A program made the translations under genes and the position numbers. From Cyclostephanos tholiformis (taxonomy: Eukaryota > Bacillariophyta > Thalassiosirophyceae > Thalassiosirales > Thalassiosiraceae), in assembly GCA_036939975.1 (NCBI GenBank), contig JALLPB010000416.1, forward strand, positions 1 through 16,104: a stretch of 16,104 nt of DNA, in the 5' to 3' direction. Below are positions 10,606-16,104 of this stretch, one piece after another (within the stretch, counting starts at the first letter, position 1; each line of letters opens with the position of its first letter). The notes under the pieces were generated by a model. That model was given only the letters and a program-made list of their open reading frames with translations, searched no databases and was not told the origin of the DNA.

Positions 10606-13600
10606 CTACCAGGAACAGATGGAATTCAAATAGGCCGCACTGCCATCTCTACTCCAGCCATCCAGTTGTGCCGGATCTTTGAGTTGCTGTCCACGCTCTC
10701 TCGACACCACAAAGTAGGAACATTCAATGCCTTCGATTGCAGTCATATCTCCCCATAGCTTTTCGTATTGAACGATAGGATAAACATCCTCCTTACACAA
10801 GAACAATACACGAGTGTAAATGAGTAACAGACTATCGACATCAAATGCGCCCACAAAGTGCGAACTTACTTGGCCCCTGCCCCATCTTTTCTTTACATCC
10901 TTGATGATAACGTAAGTTGGAAGGCGCTTTGAAAACATATTTATGTTTCGCGGAATGATTTCTTTTGACTCCAGTATGTCATTCCGGCTTAAACCGAAAT
11001 TCATCAGAAGCTGGCAGCAAAGGAAAAAAATGGTAATCCAAAAAGAAAGCGATGGAATGCTCTTGTGATAATCAAGCAACGCTCACCTTGTCGATATCGA
11101 TCCAGGTTGTGAGGCTGTTGTAACTGCAGACGTAATAATTTCGTGGGAAGTTTGAGCTGTGGCAGTGCTAAATCGCAATATCTCCAAGTACGATAGGAAA
11201 TACTCACTACGAAAACTTCAGTTCATCTGATGCACTTGGCAATGCTAAGCCCTCAACCAATCTAGGTTTACCGTTCACTCGACAAAGCCCACCACCCGTG
11301 TCTTCGATGCGCCTGGGAACAACTTCGAAGGCGAGAGTTGACATTGATTCAAGAAATTTCCCAAGGATATTGGCGTCGACGTCTACTCCGATGGTGTCGA
11401 TGTTATGGAGCATCAACGTTTTCAGTTGGGGTCGATCTCTTATCATTTTTGCAAGAGTTCCATTGAGGAGGAGATTTGGGAACTCGTACCAATGTCCGAC
11501 AGGACTGAGGCATTGATTCGGTGAGTTGTCCCTGTAATCGGAACCTTGACCACGAGATTTTGCCCAATTTATCAGTGCGGAATGAACGCTTTCTCTGACT
11601 TTCTCAGCCTGTTCGTCAAGACGCTGGTGGGACTGCTCATTCCATAGAAACTTCAGATCACGCTCCATCGGGATCATTCGAAGTCCAATAGTTCGTCCTT
11701 TAGATATGTAAATTGGAGTATCACCATATCCGTCTTTGCGAGATTCTAAATACTTAGATATGGCGGAATCTGTCATCCAACTTGTCGTGATGACGTGCGG
11801 TAGTGACATGCCGACTTCCGCTGACACTCGACGGTTCTTCGCGAGATGTACGTCCAAGAAACATCGATGCTTACCACTAATACAACAAAATGGATGAAGG
11901 GCCTTAACTACGCCCGCTCCCTGAGTCCAGCGACTGCCAACTCCAGCAGCTAGAGTAATAATGCCTACTGAGCCAGAAGTCAACGCTTCCAAGCCGCGTG
12001 CATAAGTATCCTTAGAAATGCAGCCTTCGTCGATGGCGATGACGTCGCCTGGGATAACATCAGACAATTCTGAGTCAGACGAGAGTCTGTTCTTGGCAAG
12101 CCCTTTGATGCACCCCGATAAAAATATGAATGAGTACAATCGATCGATGGGGGGGTAGGGGGGGGGGGGGTAATCGGTCAAGCAATAATCAAAAAGTGTT
12201 TCTGAAATAACATTCTACTCACCGATTCTCCCACATAAAAGATCATCCCGGATTTGCTCTTGCATAGTCGGATCAAATCCTTCATCACGCAAGAGAGTAT
12301 CCAAGTCTTGAAGTGTTGAATTAATACTCGTGCTGGCAGCCATGTTTTTGACTTCGTCTACATCTTTGGAAGGATCCTCGGGGTACAATTCAGCGACTGT
12401 GCCTGTTTCGTTCACGCTGTACGTGAAAATCACTGGCTCCATTGCATACGGCAGACAACACTCCATCTCTTTTTTCGTGTCCAACATGACCGACTCTAAT
12501 ACAGTGCGCGCTTCCTCCTTCACACTCGGGTCGAAGAAGAAGCCCATACCGCCCCCGGACATACCTCCACACATTAAAAATCCCCAAAAGTTCTCGCCGA
12601 ATTGCTCCTGCATCCTCTCGATAAGCGTCTCCGTATAGACGTTGCTCGCAAACGGAATCACCGCGCGAATTGGGCCAAGGAAATTCTCCGTTACCAGCCT
12701 CGCTATCGTCCTTACATCGCTGTTTCTGAACGCCATCAACAGTTCGTCCATGATCTCCACAGATCGTCGCCTTGCATCCAATTCTTCTTCCTCCCTAAGC
12801 AAATACTTTTCAGTTACCATCTCAAGTATGGGACTATCAGGACAGACGAAATGACGAGATATGGCGTGTGAGTTTGCTTCCATCGAGGCATGAGAAGAAT
12901 CGAACTCGCACTCGTCGCATGTTTTCGGTACTCACCCTACATTCTGGGCCATGCCGCCTTGCAACAACAAACGAAATCAGAAACGATTGCGAATAAACAA
13001 TGTTGTCCCCGATTCGGTCTCCGCATGCTCACCGTGGATCAAGACAAGACTCTTCCCCAACTCCCGCAATAGTGATTCCGGCGCGTCCTCCCCCGTCAGT
13101 AGGCGATGACGCGGCAGGAGTCTCCCTCGACTAACGCCGTACTCCGGATCAGTCCCCGTCGACCTTACGCCGTGAATTAGCTTTAATCCCGGCCACACGC
13201 CTCCCGAGTCCTGCCATCCGCCACCGCTCCCACCGAGCCACTCGCCGAGTATCGCCCTTGCGGCGACGAGACGACGCTCTTCTTCGAGAAGTGGCCCGAT
13301 AAGGGACGACGTCTGACCCGTCGCGCGCATCCCCAGGGCGATCATCGAACCAAGGAGGTTCGTCGATACCGCGAGTCGTGATCCTTTCGGTATGTCTCGA
13401 ACGAGCGTGGTGAGCTCAAGCCCGTATGGGCATCCGCCGCCGCCATTGGAAGACGACGATAACGTCGGCATCATGACGGACAGGAGGTCCCCGAGAGGGA
13501 CGTCGTCCCTACCCTCCAGCCCGAGGGGCACGATGCCGGAGGCCACCAGTCCCGCCTTGAGCAATCCGAGGTGATCCGATCCGAAGTCGAACACCTGCGA

Positions 13601-14008
13601 TGCGCGCGTTAATAGGACGGTGGAATTGAGATCCAGGCTCGTTAGTCGTATCGTTCCGGGATTCGACGTCGTGAGACGCAAGCGACACTCGATCGGCGGG
13701 ACGGGACGAGCGACTTCCCTCGCGTCATCGGCGACGTCGTTCATGCCACCCCCCGCGCCCCCCTTCGGCGTAGACACCGCGAGGTCGACGGATAGGTTCA
13801 CGACGCGCGCGACCTCCGGACGATCCATCGCCAGGAAGAATATATCCGACCAGCACGAGTGGCTGAGGTCCATCCTCACCGGCGTACGCTCGCACAGGGT
13901 CGGACCGGCAACGGCGACGACTTCGACGTCATCTCCGACGCCCTCCTCCCCCCCCGACATCGTCGTCGGGATCATATCCCCCGACCAACGCAACGGCGTC
14001 AGTTCGCA

Positions 14009-14049
<41 letters not shown>

Positions 14050-15087
14050 TTCCTCGAACATCCAGCCGTTACCTGGATGGGACCTGACCGAGTCACGTAC
14101 CTGATCGGCGAGAGTTTGGAAGGCGAGTTCGCGATATGCCCTCGCCAACGCCGACGACGTCGCGTCCGATGGCAGCAGGGCGGGGGGGGGGGACGGATTA
14201 AACGACGACGATAACGATGACGTCGCGGTCGCAGTCGCGGTGGTGGTAGTCGTCGTCGTCGTCGCGCGGTTCGTCGCCCTTCGATCGCGATCGTCGGGTG
14301 CTGGGGGGACTGCCGTCGTCGTCGTCATCGTCGTCGTCGTGACCCGACTCGACGAGGACGAGTATGCCAATAGTGACACGAGGGACGTACGACGGGGTCC
14401 CCCGCCCCCACCGACGACGTCGTCCTCGTCGTCGTCCTTCGCGTCGGGGTCGGGTGCGGCAATTGTAATCGTCGATGACGAGTTCGGTACCGACGCCAGG
14501 AAGCGATCGATGGCCTCGTCGAATCTCCTATCGAGGAGGGCGGCGTGACCTTTGGGGCAGCAGAATGCGATCTCTGCGGCTCCATCGGATGCCGAGCTGC
14601 CAGCCCCCTCGTTGACGCGATGACCGCCGATGCCGTCCCTCCCCTTCGTCGTCGTCATCGTCGTCGTCGTCGACGTCGTCGTCGTCTTCGTCGTTGTCGA
14701 CGACGTCATCCTCCTCCTCCTCCTCTCGGGGAGGTGATATCTGTGTATCGCATGTAGGAAAAGCAACGCCCTAACGCGATGGTATAGATTCGTCATATGG
14801 CCATGCCGCGCCGCCCTATCGAGCATGTCCGACTCGAGCAGGAGCTCGTATGTCGTCAGCATCCCGATGGCTGTCGTCAGGGATAGGTCGCGACGACGGG
14901 GGGGATCGCTTTTGACGACGTCACCGCCATCATCGTCCGCCGCGATGTCTTTCTTCCCGTCGTCGTCGTCGTCGTCGTCTTCGTCGAGGATGATGCGTAG
15001 TAGCAATGACGACGACGGCGATGACGACGCCAACAACGGCGACTCATCCGACGGAGGGCGGGGAGGCGGATCCATGGCCGCCGGCAT
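10606..15087 (-). CDS. Bifunctional GHMP sugar kinase / UDPGP-family sugar-1-phosphate nucleotidyltransferase, multi-exon
   Basis: Start ATG 15087, stop 10606. Proposed coding exons: 15087 to 13033 (interrupted near 14010-14048, see homopolymer entry), 12957-12936, 12833-12223, 12102-11208, 11123-11087, 11010-10870, 10791-10606. From 13942 onward these sum to 934 codons with every junction in phase. The N-terminal ~340 residues are a helical region (ELLLESDMLDRAARHGH, FDEAIDRFL, AYRELAFQTLADQVRDSV) stretched by Asp and Thr tracts. The GHMP kinase domain follows: ERTPVRMDL, SCWSDIFFLAMD, VVNLSVDLAV, IPKGSRLAVSTNLLGS (phosphate loop), GGSGGGWQDSGGVWPGLKL (as in fucokinases) and CGGMSGGGMGFFFDP (motif 3). 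The UDPGP domain shows LAAGVGSRW...VVKALHPF (nucleotide loop), GHWYEFPNLLLNGTL, LMLHNIDTIGVDVD, TYVIIKDVKKRWGRGQ and EKLWGDMTA. It should convert a free sugar to sugar-1-phosphate and then to an NDP-sugar, probably in the cytosol. The sugar and nucleotide are not determined. The domain order is opposite to plant/Bacteroides FKP, which has the pyrophosphorylase first. Confidence 0.82.
10792..10869 (-). other. Stop-free 78-base intron (multiple of three)
   Basis: The donor reads CAA|gtaagt and the acceptor tgtgtaag|GAG. It is phase 0, 78 bases long, and contains no in-frame stop, so an ORF caller translates it as 26 extra residues starting VSSHFVG. Splicing gives WGRGQ joined to EDVYPIVQYEKLWGDM, which reads as continuous conserved domain. 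The perfect donor and the non-conserved look of the insert favour an intron, but retention would keep the frame. Confidence 0.8.
11011..11086 (-). other. Intron (76 bases)
   Basis: Donor CAAG|gtgagc, acceptor tttgctgccag|CTT with a good pyrimidine tract. It is phase 0 and joins WIDIDK to LLMNFGLSRND. The continuous peptide and clean sites support it. Confidence 0.85.
11087..11123 (-). other. Micro-exon of 37 bases in the kinase/pyrophosphorylase gene
   Basis: Flanked by acceptor gtctgcag and donor gtgagc. It completes a Tyr codon (TA|T) and adds YNSLTTWIDIDK, giving KFSYYNSLTTWIDIDK, a good match to the hydrophobic/Asn-rich strand expected after the UDPGP core. An alternative acceptor upstream (atttag, AG ending at 11152) also fits the phase but gives an unconvincing Thr/Ala/Ser-rich peptide. 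Confidence 0.82.
11124..11207 (-). other. Intron (84 bases)
   Basis: Donor TCGTA|gtgagt and acceptor gtctgcag|T, phase 2. Read-through meets TAG at the donor itself, so splicing is required to continue into the C-terminal domain. Confidence 0.85.
12103..12222 (-). other. Intron (120 bases) with a long C-rich tract
   Basis: Donor ATCG|gtgagt; preferred acceptor gcatcaaag|GGC, phase 1, joining LLCGRIG to LAKNRLSSDSELSDV. A second phase-compatible acceptor (ccag before GCGACGTC) would skip 20 residues and begin at DVIAIDEG. On the sense strand the intron holds C13 and C7 runs (12158-12170 and 12149-12155 as G on the plus strand). Read-through stops at TAG within the donor, so an intron is needed here. 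Confidence 0.78.
12834..12935 (-). other. Intron (102 bases)
   Basis: Donor GTAGG|gtgagt, acceptor gtcctgatag|T, phase 2. It joins GGMAQNV to GPILEMVTEKYLLREEEE. An ATG inside the intron (12883) opens a reading frame into the next exon and could mislead annotation into calling a separate gene there. Confidence 0.8.
12936..12957 (-). other. Micro-exon of 22 bases
   Basis: Preceded by ttgttgcaag and followed by gtgagt. It supplies the residues GGMAQNV between LVLIH and the next exon, matching the Gly-x-x-Arg/Met-Ala-x-Asn turn seen at this place in fucokinase-type GHMP enzymes. Both junction phases (1 on entry, 2 on exit) agree with the neighbouring exons. Without it the two exons do not join in frame. 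Confidence 0.78.
12958..13032 (-). other. Intron (75 bases)
   Basis: Donor CCACG|gtgagc, acceptor tgttgttgcaag|GC, phase 1. Read-through gives only a short non-conserved tail (EHAETESGTT...) before a stop at 12977. Confidence 0.82.
14010..14048. repeat. C/G homopolymer of 39 bases at the kinase-gene frame break
   Basis: The plus strand has 39 consecutive C; the minus-strand gene reads G. Upstream, the frame runs through WMFEERG into polyglycine and stops shortly after the tract. Downstream, a different frame enters from the tract as CELTPLRWSGD and continues into the kinase domain. One extra base in the run would fuse the two frames with no intron, giving a 1,315-residue protein. Alternatively the run lies in an intron, with donors CAG|gtacgt (exon end 14101) or CCAG|gtaac (exon end 14073) and acceptors near 13946-13933. 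A length error or true length variation is my preferred reading. Confidence 0.85.
14225..14350 (-). repeat. GAC/ACG triplet repeats coding Thr/Ala tracts
   Basis: Imperfect triplet arrays (gtc/cgt on the plus strand) encode Thr- and Ala-rich stretches in the N-terminal part of the kinase-fusion protein. They interrupt the helical domain and look like slippage expansions. Two further arrays with the same period lie in the same exon, at about 14645-14715 (Thr/Ser) and 14955-14990 (Asp). Confidence 0.85.
14640..14725 (-). repeat. Triplet repeat tract coding Thr/Ser
   Basis: Runs of cgt/gtc on the plus strand encode a Thr/Ser/Lys low-complexity insert between LPERRRR and GRDGIGGHRV in the N-terminal helical region. 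The insert would be expected to form a loop; no conserved residues are visible in it. Confidence 0.85.
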
Positions 15088-16104
15088 GAAATGAATTCAA
15101 CGATCGATACAGAGGGATGATATTATCTTTCCGCGGCGCTTGATCACACCGTCCGCCGGCCGAAATAAAAATAGCGGGAAAGATGATGACATACAAAATC
15201 TCAGGGTTAATTATTACGAAAATCAACCTAAGTAGTATTTCCTGAAATCTTGCCTAGCTTCTACTAGAGAAAATAGAAATACCTTTTTCTACATACACGT
15301 GGAACCTATACATTTTCAACGAAAACCGTTAAATACCCCACTTTTCTGCGAGGTATTTCTGCTTCTCCAAGTTGCACTGGGAGGCATGCAAAAAGCATTA
15401 TTGTGCAACCCACTTAACTAGCAGCGTAACAAAAAATTCAACTGGATACTTACGCCAGAAAATTAAAAACTCTACATTCTGCGTATCATAGAGTACACAG
15501 TCACAACAAAAAAAACACGCCAACCATGGGCGATGTCCGCCACGGCCTCTGTCGCCATCAGTGGCAGTCCGTCGCCTGTTCTGGTGTGACGAGCGTGCTC
15601 GCCACTTTGTGGGAGACGCTTAACACGCACGGTTTTTTTAAACTTGCAACGAGGGATGAGTTCTATCGTATTTTTTATCGATGAATTTTACTGCAATTTT
15701 TTTTCTAACCCGGCTGATGTCCGCTGCCGCTTCTGCGACCGCTTAACACTGTCAAACGCCTGACCCCGCATGACACCCGAGACTTCAATGCTATGGTCAG
15801 TGGCGGGTATTCGCAATTTGCTGTAAATCGTGCAGGGGGGGCTGCTTTGGGCGCAAAAAGGCGACCCGTCAAAAAAATAGAGAGAGCAGTGACAAGGCCT
15901 TAGATGGCCGCCGTTTTTTCATGTTTAAGCAACAACAAACCAAAAGATGGCGTTTGCAATGGAGGGGGGTATTGGGGAGGGTGCGGTACCGCGGTGGAAC
16001 GCGTGGGGGAGGCATTTTATTATCGTTTGGGGCGATGATATAAACGACAAAAAAATAAAAAATATATTATGTCATGGCCTTAAATGGCTATCAAACAGGG
16101 GATA
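15088..16104. other. Region upstream of the kinase gene, no gene seen
   Basis: About 1 kb beyond the start of the minus-strand gene. The first ~150 bases are presumably its promoter and 5' leader. 15230-15530 is AT-rich. 15535-15905 is mixed composition with many A and T runs and stops in all frames. No ORF above 60 codons with coding character, no tRNA, no recognisable small nuclear RNA and no transposase are seen. Confidence 0.6.
15896..16088. repeat. Short degenerate direct repeat, 180 bases apart
   Basis: GGCCTTAGATGGC at 15896-15908 recurs as GGCCTTAAATGGC at 16076-16088, exactly 180 bases later with one mismatch. Each copy is preceded within about 30 bases by CAAAAAAATA. This may be the trace of an old tandem duplication or of a dispersed repeat running past the window edge. 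Confidence 0.4.

Noticed and set aside
11124..11152. Upstream acceptor (atttag, AG ending at 11152) extending the 37-base exon
   Set aside because: In phase but yields a Thr/Ala/Ser-rich peptide, whereas the ctgcag acceptor yields YYNSLTTWIDIDK, which fits the domain.
12215..12883. Separate gene starting at the ATG at 12883
   Set aside because: That ATG lies inside intron 12834-12935. The frame joins in phase to the micro-exon and kinase domain, and the sequence ends in the middle of a conserved region at a gtgagt donor.
13999..14048. Polyglycine tail ending GDAN as the natural C-terminus of a stand-alone protein
   Set aside because: The stop follows a 39-base homopolymer, and the adjacent frame continues immediately into a GHMP kinase domain that would otherwise lack a start.
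15550..15600. CAGTGGCAGT segment resembling the start of U4 snRNA
   Set aside because: Only about ten bases match and no further U4 structure or Sm site follows.
15586..15605. Inverted repeat GTGACGAGC-GT-GCTCGCCAC as a terminator or transposon end
   Set aside because: Nine-base arms with one mismatch, no T-run immediately after it and no partner element; chance is likely.

Overview
This is eukaryotic nuclear DNA, most likely from a diatom or a related stramenopile. The evidence is short GT-AG introns (about 75-120 bases), two micro-exons, a PF11316-type (putative rhamnosyltransferase) membrane protein of a kind I associate with diatoms, and GC-rich stretches full of GAC/GTC triplet repeats and long G/C homopolymers. 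There are no bacterial operons, ribosome binding sites, tRNAs, rRNAs or CRISPR arrays. The species assignment is inference from style, not a database match.

Layout. (1) 41-1021, plus strand: an endonuclease III (Nth/NTHL1)-like helix-hairpin-helix protein with a long low-complexity N-terminus. It stops just after the catalytic-lysine hairpin. (2) 1176-7287, minus strand: a very large gene of about 2,004 residues in two exons, with a 97-base intron at 6709-6805. It looks like an alpha-helical solenoid with an acidic/basic tail. I cannot identify it securely; FANCI is a weak hypothesis. (3) 7724-9799, plus strand: a single-exon type II membrane protein of 691 residues with a PF11316-type glycosyltransferase domain, probably in the Golgi. 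(4) 10606-15087, minus strand: a gene in at least seven exons encoding a fusion of a GHMP-family sugar kinase (fucokinase-like) with a UDPGP-family sugar-1-phosphate nucleotidyltransferase. I rebuilt the splicing from consensus sites, phase agreement and protein continuity. (5) 15088-16104: no gene seen.

Genes 1 and 2 converge, 2 and 3 diverge from a 436-base AT-rich spacer, and 3 and 4 converge over about 800 bases. Gene 4 should turn a free monosaccharide into a nucleotide sugar (kinase, then pyrophosphorylase), and gene 3 looks like a consumer of nucleotide sugars. A functional link between them is attractive but is inference from adjacency only.

The most interesting points are the kinase-first/pyrophosphorylase-second fusion, its micro-exons and stop-free 78-base intron that a simple ORF caller would translate, a 39-base C/G homopolymer exactly where its reading frame breaks, and an 87-base tandem duplication in the N-terminus of gene 2.
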